Positions 28,001 to 37,249 of a stretch of DNA of 64,000 nt are shown here, piece by piece. The stretch comes from Lautropia dentalis (GTDB taxonomy: Bacteria; Pseudomonadota; Gammaproteobacteria; Burkholderiales; Burkholderiaceae_E). The notes beneath the pieces are model-generated. The model was not told the DNA's origin. It made no database searches and saw only the letters and a program-made list of their open reading frames with translations. The DNA is taken from assembly GCF_003892345.1 (NCBI RefSeq), contig NZ_RRUE01000001.1, positions 775,008 to 839,007 of the forward strand, read 5' to 3'. The position numbers and the translations under genes were made by a program. The first letter of the stretch is position 1, and every line of letters begins with the position of its first letter.

Positions 28001-31000
28001 GATCCTCGAGATGCGGTCAGTCATGATGAGGAGGCACGGCAAAAGGCAGATGTCCGGCAGAAGGAATTGGAGCAGCTTCGGGATCATCTGAGAGCGGAGT
28101 TGCCAGAATACATGGTGCCGTCGGTATTCGTGAAGCTGGAGGAGATGCCGCTGACCCCCAATGGCAAGGTGGATAGGAAGGCGCTGCCGGCGCCGGATGC
28201 GGACGCGCTGACTGCACATGCATACGAAGCGCCGCAGGGTCCGGTGGAAGAGGTGCTGGCTGGAATCTGGCAGGAGCTGCTGGGTGTGGAGCGGGTTGGA
28301 AGGAACGACAGTTTCTTCGATCTGGGCGGACACTCGCTGCTGGCAGTCCAGCTGATTGGCCGTATGCGGCGAGATATGGGCCAGGAGGTTCAGCTGGGAG
28401 AGATATTTGATGCTCCGACATTGACCGGGGTTGCGGGTAGGCTGCAACGGGTCGATGAAGTTCAGACAACACCGATAGAGCGGGCAGATCGGGCGAAGGA
28501 TCTGCCGCTGTCCTGGGCACAGCAACGGCTGTGGTTCCTGGAGCAGTTGGAGGATCTGGGGTCGGCGTATCACATCCCGGCCGTGTTGCGCCTGCAGGGT
28601 GAGCTGGATCGGAAAGCGTTGCAGCGCACACTGGATACGATAGTGGCCAGGCATGAGGCGCTGCGCACGGTGTTCGAGCGCAATGCGGACGGAGAACCGG
28701 TGCAGAGGATACTGCCGGTACGGCCGTTTGAGCTGCAGTACCGAGACCTGTCGCAACTTGCAGGCGCAGAGAAAGAACAGGTGAAGGACGCCCTGATAGA
28801 CGAGACATTGCACAGACCATTCGATCTGACGCGGGATGCACTGGTCCGGGCCAGCCTGGCGAAGCTGGGCGACCAAGATCATGTGTTGAGCTTGTGCATG
28901 CACCACATCGTGTCGGACGGCTGGTCGATGGGTGTGCTGACACGGGAGCTGGCGGCGTTGTACGAAGCGTTCAGCCAAGGTCGGGACAATCCGTTACCTG
29001 ATCTGCCGATCCAGTATGCCGATTACGCACAGTGGCAGCGGCAGTGGCTGATTGGTGAGCAGCTGCAAACCCAGACTGCATATTGGAAGGAAGAGCTTAC
29101 AGGGGCGCAGACGCTGCTGGAGCTGCCGACGGACAGGCCGCGGCCGCCAGTGCAGAGTTATGCCGGCAGCGTGGTACCGCTCGAACTGGATAAGCATATA
29201 ACAGAAGAGCTTAATACCCTGGCCAGGCGCCATGGAGCGACGCTGTTCATGGTGCTGCAGGCTGGGTTTGCGGTGCTTATGGGCAGGCTCAGTGGCCAGG
29301 ACGATGTAGTGATTGGTACACCGGTGGCCAATCGACGGCGCAGTGAGCTGGAGGGACTGATAGGGTTCTTTGTGAACACGCTGGCACTGCGCACGAGGCT
29401 GGATGCACAGGCAACGGTGTCAGAGTTGTTGAGTCAGGTCAAGGAACGGATGCTGGCAGGCTTTGGACATCAGGACGTGCCGTTCGAGCAGGTGGTTGAA
29501 GTGGTGAGTCCCGAGCGGAGCATGGGACACAGCCCATTGTTTCAGGTGGCGCTGACATTACAGAATGCCTCCGGAGACGTTCTGAAGCTGCCGGGGTTGA
29601 AGCTGACTGAACAGGATTTCAGGCATGAGAGCACTCATTTTGATTTGATGCTGTCCGTGGAGGAGGTGCAAGGGCGATTGCGGGGTGTGCTGGAGTACAG
29701 AACGGATATATTTGACCGTGAGACCGTTGAGCGGTGGCTGGGGTGCTGGAAATTATTGTTGCAGTCCATGGCTGCCAATGATGAGCAACGGATCGGTGAA
29801 CTATCCTGGGTGTCGGAAGTGGAGCGTGAACAGGTCATACGTGAATTCAATGCTACAGAGGCGTCATACCCGAAAGATGCACTGATCCATGAACTATTCG
29901 AGCATCAGGCGCAAAGGACGCCGGACGCGGTGGCAGTGCAATACGAGAACAAGACCCTGACGTACGCAGAACTCAATACAAGGGCCAATCAGCTGGCGCA
30001 CCAACTTAGGTCATTGAAGGATGCCTCGGGAACTACGATCATGGGGCCGGATGTACTAGTGGCAATCAGTGTAGAGCGTAGTCTTGAGATGGTGGTGGGG
30101 CTGCTGGGGATTCTGAAGGCAGGTGCGGCGTATGTGCCGGTGGATCCGGCCTATCCCGCAGAGCGTATGCGTTATATCCTGGAGGACAGCAAACCAGTGG
30201 CACTTCTGACCCACAGCCTCATTCCCCCGTCATTGCGTGAACAGTTGAAAGACGTGATTGCTGGTCTGCCGCTGATCGAACTAGATGAATCGTCGGAGAT
30301 TTGGCAACGGTCAACGAAGGTGAATCTGCCTTCAGCGTTGGTTGGGGTACAGCCATCTCATCTAGCATATGTGATTTACACCTCGGGTTCGACAGGTCTG
30401 CCGAAGGGGGTCATGGTCGAGCACCAGAATGTCGTAAGACTGTTTTCTGCCACGCAGGAGTGGTTCCATTTTGATGGTCATGATGTCTGGACCCTGTTTC
30501 ACTCGTTTGCATTCGACTTCTCGGTCTGGGAGATTTGGGGGGCGCTGCTGCATGGTGGACGGCTCGTGGTGGTTCCCTATCTGATGAGCAGATCTCCGAA
30601 TGCATTCTATGAGCTGCTCCGCAATGAGAATGTGACGGTGCTGAACCAGACTCCCAGTGCCTTCCGGCTGCTGATGACTGCCCAGGATATGGCTGCCGGG
30701 GCGGGACACCGGCTGCGTGTGGTGATATTTGGCGGCGAGGTTCTGGAGCCATCCATGCTGGCTCCCTGGTATGGGCGGGAGCAGAACCAGAACACGCAGT
30801 TGGTGAACATGTATGGCATTACTGAGACGACGGTACATGTGACGTACAGAGCACTGTGCATTGAGGATTTGAATAAACGAGGTAGCAGTCCGATTGGAGT
30901 GCATATTCCGGATATGAAAATCTATGTGCTGGATGTGGACAGGAAACCCGTGCCCATTGGTGTGAAGGGAGAGCTGTATGTGGGTGGACCCGGTGTGGCA

Positions 31001-34000
31001 CGGGGTTATCTGAACCGTGTGGAGCTAACGGCAGAGCGCTTCATGGACGACCCGTTCAGTGATGATCCTAATGCCCGGATGTACAGAACGGGAGATCTCG
31101 GCAAATGGCGGGCTGATGGTCAGATCGAGTATCTGGGCAGGAACGACTTCCAGATCAAGATCCGAGGGCTGAGAATAGAGCTGGGAGAGATCGAGACACG
31201 ACTGGCGGAGTTGCCGGAGGTGCGGGATGCCGTGGTGCTGGCCCGGGAAGACCAGCCGGGAGACAAACGGCTGGTGGCGTACTGGACGGCACGACCCGAA
31301 GAGGCAGGGGCAATGTCCGGCACGTCGGGCCATGAAGCAGAAGCCGGAGATGACGAAGACAGGCGCCAGCAGCCGGATGTGGAGCGGTTGCGGAATTACC
31401 TGAGGGCGGAGTTGCCGTCGTACATGGTGCCGAGTGCGTTCGTGAAGCTGGAGGCGATGCCGCTTACGCCCCATGGCAAGGTGGACAGGAAGGCGCTACC
31501 GGCACCGGGTGTGGATGCGATGATTGCACATGTGTATGAGGTGCCGCAGGGTCCGGTGGAAGAGGTGCTGGCTGGTATCTGGCAGGAGTTGCTGGGTGTG
31601 GAGCGGGTTGGAAGGAACGACAGTTTCTTTGATCTGGGTGGACACTCGCTGTTGATCGTGTCAATGGTGGAGAAACTGCGACAGGCAGGACTGAAGGCCG
31701 AGATCCGTCAGGTGTTCCAGGCGGGAAGCCTGGCAGACCTGGCAGCGGAGATCCGCGGACAGGAAGTCGATACCTGGCAGGCACCGGCCAACCTGATCCC
31801 GCAGGCCTGCACACACATCACGTCGGAGATGCTGCCACTGGTGGCACTGGATCAGGCGCAGATCGATCGGATAGCGGAGACGGTACCAGGAGGGATGGCC
31901 AACATTCAGGACATCTACCCGCTGGCGCCGTTGCAGGAGGGGGTGTTGTTCTATCACCGTTTCCACCGGGACAACGATCCGTATGTGCTGAGTGCCATCG
32001 TGTCGTTTGCGTCAATGGCGCAGTTCGAGCGCTTTGCATGGGCCATGAATAGGGTAGTGGCGCGGCATGATGTCCTGCGTACGGCGATCCTTTGGGAGGG
32101 TCTTCCGCAGGCGGTGCAGGTGGTGTACCGGCATGCGGAGCTGATGACGGAGCCTCTGGAAGTTGCTGCAGAAAGTGATGAATTGCAGAGCATTCGGGCG
32201 TACCTGGATGAGGCGCCGCTGTCGATGAACTTGGCTGAGCCGCCGCTGCTCAGCTTTCGGCCGGTGCGTATGATTAGCCGACAAACGGATGAAGATGGAC
32301 AGTGCCATGCGGTATTGATGTTTCATCACGTGGTGCTGGATCATGTATCTATGGATGTGATGTTGGAGGAAGTCGCGCGAATCCTGGAAGGCGAGGAAGA
32401 TGAACTGTTGCAGTCAATACCGTACCGGGGATTCGTGGCCCACAGCCTTGACCGTCAGCGTGACGCAGAAGCCGAAACATTCTTCTGGCAGATGCTGGGG
32501 GATGTTGATGAGCCGACAGCACCCTTTGGGATGATGGATGTTCATGGCGATGGGGCGGCGATCAGGGAGGAAGAGTTGCTCTTGGATTCAGGGCTTTCTC
32601 AGCGGATCAGGACGTGTGTACGCATGCTGGGCATGAGTGCGGCGATACTGTTTCATGTGGCCTATGCTCTGGTACTGGCACGATGCGCATCGCGTGATGA
32701 TGTGGTCTTTGGTAGCGTGCTGTCGGGCCGGATGGGGAGTGTGGCCGGAGCGGATCGAATGCTGGGGATGTTCATCAACACGCTTCCGGTGCGGTTGAAG
32801 ATGCAGGGCACGAGTGTTATCGAGGCGATGCGTGAGACGCAGAGTATGTTAGTGGGTTTGCTGAAGTATGAGCAGACTGCATTGGCGTTGGCACAGCGCT
32901 GCAGCGGCGTGGCCAGTGGTGCCGCACTGTTTAGTGCGGTGCTGAACTTCCGGCACAGCCAAGGAACGAATGATCTGACAAGCCGTTCTGGTATTGAGGT
33001 AGTCGAGCCGAAGGAACGGACGAATTATCCGTTTGTAGTGTCGGTTGATGACCTGGGGGCTGGTGGATTTGCATTGATAGCCCAGACGGACGCTCGTGTT
33101 GTTGAACCGGAACGTGTTCTTGGATACTTGAGTTGTGCGGTGCTTGGGGTTGTCCAGGCACTGGAGGCAGAGCCAAAAAGGGCACTTCTTCAGCTGGAGA
33201 TACTTTCCCAGTCAGAAAAGGAGCAATTGGTCCATGGGTTCAATGCCACGGCAGCGGAATATCCGAAAGAGGCGCTGATCCACGATCTCTTTGAACAGCA
33301 GGCCGAGCGTACGCCGCAAGCGTTGGCGGCGCAGTATGAAGGCCAGAGTCTGACGTATGCCCAGCTTAACACAAAGGCCAACCAGCTGGCACACTGGTTG
33401 CTGGACCATGGCGTGGGACGGGGACAGAACGTAGCCATTGTTGCGCCACGTGGTATCGAGATGCTGCTGGCGCAGCTGGCGACCCTCAAGGCCGGCGGTA
33501 CCTACGTACCGGTTGATCCAGAGTTTCCGCAGGAGCGGCGGCGGTTCATGCTCGAGGACTGTCAGGCGAAGGTCGTGCTGTTCGATGGTGCAACGGCGCA
33601 GGAGGCCGATGCAACGACGTCCGGCCAGGAGTCGCAGTGGCTGGAGTTGGGTCGGGCGATGAAGGTTGTGGCAGGGCTGTCGGCGGATAATCCTGCTGTG
33701 CCGAAAGCAGAGTGCTCGGAAGTGGCATATGTGATGTACACCTCGGGTTCGACCGGCAAGCCCAAGGGCGTGATGACCCCGCACCACGGTGTGAACAGGC
33801 TGGTGTTTTCCAACGGGTACGCCGACGTCACACCGGAAGATGTGTTCGTGCACTTCAGCAACCCGACGTTTGATGGTTCGACCTTCGAGGTCTGGGGCGC
33901 ATTGCTCAATGGGGCACGGGTGGTGATCGTGCCGCAGGATACGGTGCTGGATCCGGTACGGTTCGGGCGACTGTTGCTGGATGAGGGCGTTACGGCGATG

Positions 34001-35899
34001 TACATCACCATCGGCCTGTTCCACCAGTACGCGGATGCGTTGGCCGAGCCGCTGAGCAGGCTGAAGTATTTGCTGACAGGTGGGGATGTGATCGAGCCGA
34101 ACACGATCCGTCGCGTGTTGCAGTACGGCGCACCAAAGAACTTCATGGCGGCCTATGGTCCGACGGAGACGACGACGTTTGCTACGACCTGCCGGCTCAA
34201 TGGCCTGATTGATGAGAGCTGCCAGAGGATTCCGCTGGGCAAACCGATAGGCAACACACAAATCTACATTCTGGACGGACACGGCCAGCTGGTGCCGGTT
34301 GGCGTGACAGGCGAGATCTACATCGGTGGTGATGGTGTAGCGCTGGGGTACTTGAACCGGCCTGATCTGACGGCCGAACGCTTCATACCGAATCCGTTCA
34401 GTGATGAGCCCAATGCACGGATGTACAGGTCGGGAGACCTGGGTTACTGGCGCGAGGACGGTCTGATCGAGTTCGTGGGTAGGAACGACTTCCAGGTCAA
34501 GATCCGTGGTTTCCGGATAGAGCTGGGAGAGATAGAGGCGCGGCTGGGAGAGTTGCCGCAAGTGAAGGAAGTGGTGGTGCTGGCGCGGGAGGACCATCCG
34601 GGCGACAAGCGGTTGGTGGCGTACTGGACGGCCCATGAGGCGCTGCCCGAAGAGGCGTTGCCGGATGTGGAGCGGCTGCGGGATCACCTGAAGGCGGAAC
34701 TACCCGAATACATGGTGCCGAGTGCGTTCATGCGTCTGGAGACAATGCCGCTGAACACGAGCGGCAAGGTGGACAGGAAGGCGTTGCCGGCGCCGGACGT
34801 GGATTCGCTGATCACACACATGTACGAGGCGCCACAGGGACCGGTGGAAGAGGTGCTGGCCGGTATCTGGCAGGAGCTGTTGGGTGTGGAGCGCGTGGGG
34901 CGCCACGATAATTTTTTCGATTTGGGTGGGCACTCACTACTTGTAATGAGTCTATTGAGTAGAATGAAAGAACGAGGACTGTACTGTTCGGTGGCACAGG
35001 TTTTCCGTTTTCCGACCATTGCTCAACAAGAACATTTTCTGCTTGATGAAAGCCAAGTTCCTACTGGAGGTGATTGTCTGGTTCCCATGAGACCAGGCGG
35101 TTCAGAGGATGCAGTGCCTTTGTTTTTGATACATGAAGTCAGTGGAACTGTTATGGCATATGTTCCAATGGTTAGCCTGCTTGCGGGTGACTTCCCTGTA
35201 TATGGGTTTCATGCGATGAATTTCGATCTTGAGGGTAAGGAATTTCTATCAGTGAAAAATATGGCTTCCTCATATATTGAAGCCATAAGAAAGGTTCGGC
35301 CAAGTGGGCCTTATAGGCTGTTTGGTTGGTCGGCTGGTGGGTTGATTGCATATGAGATCGGGCGCCAATTGATAGAAATAGGTGAAGATATAGATTTTAT
35401 AATCATGATCGACACGTACGTTCATTGCTCTTTTGGTCTGAAAAGCTCTGATGTGGATTTTAAAGGATCGGCGGTCAGGTTTATCGATAGGATTATGAAT
35501 ATCGATAGAAGCGATTTCAAAAGAATGATGAATATGGGCAGCGTGGAAGAGGTTATTGATGAATACTATAAAATCAATGGTGGTGATGCTGTGTCGCGGG
35601 ATGATTTGATTCGCAGGGTGAATGTGGAGCATAGGATAACAAAATCTGTATTTGATTACAGGCCGAAGGCTATTGATGGAGATGTGTACTTCTTTTTGGC
35701 TCCCGAAGTGACGCAGGATATGTTGGATGTTAGCGGGTTGAATAGAAAACAGGCGGAGTATGTGCGAGGCTGGGAGTTCATGAAGGAGCAAGGGCCAACT
35801 GTAATTTCTATTGGAGGAAATCATGATTCGATTATGCAGCCACCTCATTTGCAAAAAGTAGTTGATATGGTTGGTAATATTATTCGCAGGAAATCGTAA
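25100..35899 (+). CDS. Three-module non-ribosomal peptide synthetase with thioesterase
   Basis: A 3599-residue NRPS. Module 1: C (residues about 20-450, HHLICDG near 152), A (about 476-1030, TSGSTG near 644) and T (GGHS near 1079). Module 2: C (from about 1135, HHIVSDG near 1268), A (1598-2130) and T (near 2183). Module 3: C of dual epimerase/condensation type (from about 2270, HHVVLDH near 2408), A (2727-3225) and T (near 3279). A type I thioesterase follows (GWSAGG with Ser near 3411, likely His in GGNHDS near 3575). Pocket codes read by eye: A1 D-V-Q-H-I-L-E-V-T-K (not assigned), A2 D-F-W-N-I-G-M-V-H-K (textbook threonine), A3 D-G-F-Y-L-G-A-T-F-K (perhaps aliphatic). The product may be an acylated tripeptide, since a first C domain often accepts a fatty acyl group. 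A strong ribosome site precedes the ATG. The 3' end abuts IS debris. Confidence 0.95.
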   Translation: MTRKTASDISGAHSSNGISGPQPLTSVQMGVWMDQMRSPDCPSYNVGMAVNVDGPVDQNLFVRALEEVSHRHSALRLVFGSRDGVPWQRILGRIEVPFRSLDLRQSISPESEAKQLIQEAMDRVFPLDGGLMWACMLIRTGVRRYVWSARFHHLICDGVSGANFFMDLSQTYTNLWKGGADERDVFPSFDMYWGTDRDYLVSLRADRDRNFWKERFRTLPPVLFPSQRTLGKEPESRGSGLHAWILSRERYSIIENYARRHDVSVNGFFLALLACYFYRTTCASDMVIGVPVHNRSGKRHRQVMGMFASVVPVRFGVEGQWRFSDLIRRAGNELRRNYRHQRLPVSEINRCVSLDYSVRPSLYDVVLAFDQFQAEAPLGDVVTRWTKVRHGHEQMPLVISVNDFYDNEDVVVDFAYNSDYLKDEDVRNMVNRIDLMLDCVLTLDEVLIDSVPIMNSDEWNKVIFRFNETEMDYSKDALIHELFERQGEHTPETVAVQYEGKSMTYAQLNTRANQLAYRLLSLKDTSGEMLVSPDTRVAISVERSPEMVVGLLGILKAGAAYVSVDPAYPAERIEYMLRDSQARVLLTQRRLLEYLSTPARAVGTGIEELVLLDEESTYVDQPEQNIGREETGQTSSNLAYVIYTSGSTGLPKGVMVEHRQLDNLLLAIQRAYGLTERDRVLQFVSMSFDVAAQEIFSTLTSGATLVLRNEDCIGDSVSFWRACRAWGITVAHLPAAFWHRLAYEVPEELPEALRLIALGGERLDPAALSHWFERQGERVVLLNEYGPTEATVTATTHVVQPQEMARAPIGRPLANVRIYVLDDHGWPAPVGVQGEICIGGEGVARGYLNRPELSGERFVKDPFSEKPGARMYRTGDLGYWQTDGVLQFAGRNDDQVKIRGFRVELGEIEARLGELARVREAVVVALEDQPGDRRLVAYWTARGTEPSDRSALLDAVEHTEGVLPKEGDPRDAVSHDEEARQKADVRQKELEQLRDHLRAELPEYMVPSVFVKLEEMPLTPNGKVDRKALPAPDADALTAHAYEAPQGPVEEVLAGIWQELLGVERVGRNDSFFDLGGHSLLAVQLIGRMRRDMGQEVQLGEIFDAPTLTGVAGRLQRVDEVQTTPIERADRAKDLPLSWAQQRLWFLEQLEDLGSAYHIPAVLRLQGELDRKALQRTLDTIVARHEALRTVFERNADGEPVQRILPVRPFELQYRDLSQLAGAEKEQVKDALIDETLHRPFDLTRDALVRASLAKLGDQDHVLSLCMHHIVSDGWSMGVLTRELAALYEAFSQGRDNPLPDLPIQYADYAQWQRQWLIGEQLQTQTAYWKEELTGAQTLLELPTDRPRPPVQSYAGSVVPLELDKHITEELNTLARRHGATLFMVLQAGFAVLMGRLSGQDDVVIGTPVANRRRSELEGLIGFFVNTLALRTRLDAQATVSELLSQVKERMLAGFGHQDVPFEQVVEVVSPERSMGHSPLFQVALTLQNASGDVLKLPGLKLTEQDFRHESTHFDLMLSVEEVQGRLRGVLEYRTDIFDRETVERWLGCWKLLLQSMAANDEQRIGELSWVSEVEREQVIREFNATEASYPKDALIHELFEHQAQRTPDAVAVQYENKTLTYAELNTRANQLAHQLRSLKDASGTTIMGPDVLVAISVERSLEMVVGLLGILKAGAAYVPVDPAYPAERMRYILEDSKPVALLTHSLIPPSLREQLKDVIAGLPLIELDESSEIWQRSTKVNLPSALVGVQPSHLAYVIYTSGSTGLPKGVMVEHQNVVRLFSATQEWFHFDGHDVWTLFHSFAFDFSVWEIWGALLHGGRLVVVPYLMSRSPNAFYELLRNENVTVLNQTPSAFRLLMTAQDMAAGAGHRLRVVIFGGEVLEPSMLAPWYGREQNQNTQLVNMYGITETTVHVTYRALCIEDLNKRGSSPIGVHIPDMKIYVLDVDRKPVPIGVKGELYVGGPGVARGYLNRVELTAERFMDDPFSDDPNARMYRTGDLGKWRADGQIEYLGRNDFQIKIRGLRIELGEIETRLAELPEVRDAVVLAREDQPGDKRLVAYWTARPEEAGAMSGTSGHEAEAGDDEDRRQQPDVERLRNYLRAELPSYMVPSAFVKLEAMPLTPHGKVDRKALPAPGVDAMIAHVYEVPQGPVEEVLAGIWQELLGVERVGRNDSFFDLGGHSLLIVSMVEKLRQAGLKAEIRQVFQAGSLADLAAEIRGQEVDTWQAPANLIPQACTHITSEMLPLVALDQAQIDRIAETVPGGMANIQDIYPLAPLQEGVLFYHRFHRDNDPYVLSAIVSFASMAQFERFAWAMNRVVARHDVLRTAILWEGLPQAVQVVYRHAELMTEPLEVAAESDELQSIRAYLDEAPLSMNLAEPPLLSFRPVRMISRQTDEDGQCHAVLMFHHVVLDHVSMDVMLEEVARILEGEEDELLQSIPYRGFVAHSLDRQRDAEAETFFWQMLGDVDEPTAPFGMMDVHGDGAAIREEELLLDSGLSQRIRTCVRMLGMSAAILFHVAYALVLARCASRDDVVFGSVLSGRMGSVAGADRMLGMFINTLPVRLKMQGTSVIEAMRETQSMLVGLLKYEQTALALAQRCSGVASGAALFSAVLNFRHSQGTNDLTSRSGIEVVEPKERTNYPFVVSVDDLGAGGFALIAQTDARVVEPERVLGYLSCAVLGVVQALEAEPKRALLQLEILSQSEKEQLVHGFNATAAEYPKEALIHDLFEQQAERTPQALAAQYEGQSLTYAQLNTKANQLAHWLLDHGVGRGQNVAIVAPRGIEMLLAQLATLKAGGTYVPVDPEFPQERRRFMLEDCQAKVVLFDGATAQEADATTSGQESQWLELGRAMKVVAGLSADNPAVPKAECSEVAYVMYTSGSTGKPKGVMTPHHGVNRLVFSNGYADVTPEDVFVHFSNPTFDGSTFEVWGALLNGARVVIVPQDTVLDPVRFGRLLLDEGVTAMYITIGLFHQYADALAEPLSRLKYLLTGGDVIEPNTIRRVLQYGAPKNFMAAYGPTETTTFATTCRLNGLIDESCQRIPLGKPIGNTQIYILDGHGQLVPVGVTGEIYIGGDGVALGYLNRPDLTAERFIPNPFSDEPNARMYRSGDLGYWREDGLIEFVGRNDFQVKIRGFRIELGEIEARLGELPQVKEVVVLAREDHPGDKRLVAYWTAHEALPEEALPDVERLRDHLKAELPEYMVPSAFMRLETMPLNTSGKVDRKALPAPDVDSLITHMYEAPQGPVEEVLAGIWQELLGVERVGRHDNFFDLGGHSLLVMSLLSRMKERGLYCSVAQVFRFPTIAQQEHFLLDESQVPTGGDCLVPMRPGGSEDAVPLFLIHEVSGTVMAYVPMVSLLAGDFPVYGFHAMNFDLEGKEFLSVKNMASSYIEAIRKVRPSGPYRLFGWSAGGLIAYEIGRQLIEIGEDIDFIIMIDTYVHCSFGLKSSDVDFKGSAVRFIDRIMNIDRSDFKRMMNMGSVEEVIDEYYKINGGDAVSRDDLIRRVNVEHRITKSVFDYRPKAIDGDVYFFLAPEVTQDMLDVSGLNRKQAEYVRGWEFMKEQGPTVISIGGNHDSIMQPPHLQKVVDMVGNIIRRKS

Positions 35900-35918
35900 C
35901 GCATGTCGTCGGGGTGGT

Positions 35919-36130
35919 GGTAATCCCCCCATTTTTGATTGGCATCAGAAGTAGAGCGATCAGGCGGTCATGGCGTACCGCTGCTTGGGGGTGATGCCGC
36001 TCAGTGCCATGTGTGGGCGTTCGTGATTGTAGGACCACATCCACTCCGTGGCAGTCTCCTGCACCTGGGTCAGACTGTCCCAGCGGTACTGGCCCAGCCA
36101 CTCATGCCGAACCGTCCTGTTGAGCCGCGG
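35919..36130 (-). mobile_element. IS3-family remnant (right end)
   Basis: It starts 20 bp after the NRPS stop with a probable IS end (TGGTAATCCCCCCATTTTTG) and contains the last 57 codons of an IS3-type orfB. The rest of the element is lost; a different IS3 element begins a few bases further on. Confidence 0.75.
35960..36130 (-). pseudogene. IS3-family orfB 3' fragment
   Basis: On the minus strand the frame reads NRTVRHEWLGQYRWDSLTQ, then WSYNHERPHMALSGITPK and ends QRYAMTA-stop. This is the typical C terminus of IS3-family transposases after the catalytic Glu. The 5' part is missing, so it cannot be functional. Confidence 0.85.
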
Positions 36131-36157
36131 TGAAAGTCAACGTTGTTGTCCGATGAA

Positions 36158-37249
36158 TCATGCAGCCACCTGTCCGTTATCGCACGGATTGGTGGCCGCC
36201 TGAGCCACGCTGTCACGCTCCGGGTTGAGCGTGACCCTCGTGATGGGTTGCCAGTTGCGGGTATTGCCCGACCAGCGTGATGGTGTCTGGCTGCGTGCCT
36301 TCTGGTACAGGTGGTGCCGGGCCTGCAGGATGTTCACATCCCGCCCGTCGTGGCGCTGGCTCGGCGTCACGTAGCCAATACGGCTGTGCCGGTGCTCGTC
36401 GTTGTACCAGGTCACGAATCCATGCCCCCACTGCCGGGCTTCAGCCAGACTGGCCACACCGCCCGCAGGGAACTCCGGCCGGTACTTGGCCGTCTTGAAC
36501 AGCGCTTCCACAAAGGCATTATCATCAGAGACACGCGGCCGTGAGTAGGAGGGCCGGATACCCAGCCAGTTCAGCATGGCCAGTACCGTGGTGGCCTTGA
36601 GTGTGCTGCCATTGTCGCCATGCAGCACAGGCCTTTCGGGTTTTGCATGGATGCCTTCCGAGAGCGCCACACGCCTGAGCAGCCGCACGGCATGGTCGGC
36701 GCTGTCGTCTGCGTGAATCTCCCAGCCCACGATCTTGCGGCTGTACAGGTCCATGATCAGGTACAGGTAAAACCACTGGCCCCGGACCTTGCTGGGCAGG
36801 TACGTCATGTCCCAGCACCAGACCTGGCCCGGTCCGGTGGCCACGTGCGTGGTGGGCGGACGCTGTCTGGCAGGAGGACGAGCCCGTCCCCTGCGACGGT
36901 TCTGCCCGGCTGCACGCAGCACGCGCTGAAAGCTCGATTCGCTGGCAATGTAGACGCCCTCATCGGCCAGCATCGGCACGATGCGTGCCGGTGGCAGGTC
37001 GGCAAAGCGGGGGGCGTTGGCAGTGGCCAGCATGAGCGCTTTCTCTTGCTCGGTCAGTGCGTGGGCCGGTCGGGGTCGGCTGGACGTGGGACGCCCATCA
37101 GGCAGGACCTGGCCGTCCTCTGTGCGCCAGCGCTGCAGGGTTCTGGCCGTGATGCCAGCGACCTTGCAGGCCGGCACGAGCCGGGCTCCGGCTGCATGGG
37201 CCTCGTCGATGTGCCGGACGATGATTCGGCGATCTTCCAGGGCTGTCAT
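36158..37249 (-). CDS. IS3-family transposase OrfB (DDE)
   Basis: A 363-residue integrase-like transposase. An N-terminal HTH-like region (ACKVAGITARTLQRW) is followed by the rve catalytic core with Asp in WCWDMTYLP, Asp in LHGDNGSTL, and Glu in DNAFVEALFKT. Its ATG at 37249 overlaps the orfA stop by 4 bp. The open frame extends further upstream because orfA-orfB fusion by -1 frameshifting uses it. Intact by sequence. Confidence 0.92.
   Translation of the reverse strand: MTALEDRRIIVRHIDEAHAAGARLVPACKVAGITARTLQRWRTEDGQVLPDGRPTSSRPRPAHALTEQEKALMLATANAPRFADLPPARIVPMLADEGVYIASESSFQRVLRAAGQNRRRGRARPPARQRPPTTHVATGPGQVWCWDMTYLPSKVRGQWFYLYLIMDLYSRKIVGWEIHADDSADHAVRLLRRVALSEGIHAKPERPVLHGDNGSTLKATTVLAMLNWLGIRPSYSRPRVSDDNAFVEALFKTAKYRPEFPAGGVASLAEARQWGHGFVTWYNDEHRHSRIGYVTPSQRHDGRDVNILQARHHLYQKARSQTPSRWSGNTRNWQPITRVTLNPERDSVAQAATNPCDNGQVAA

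Noticed and set aside
27047-28978. 643-codon open frame on the minus strand inside the NRPS
   Set aside because: Antisense shadow of a GC-rich NRPS; composition and motif-free translation show no gene.
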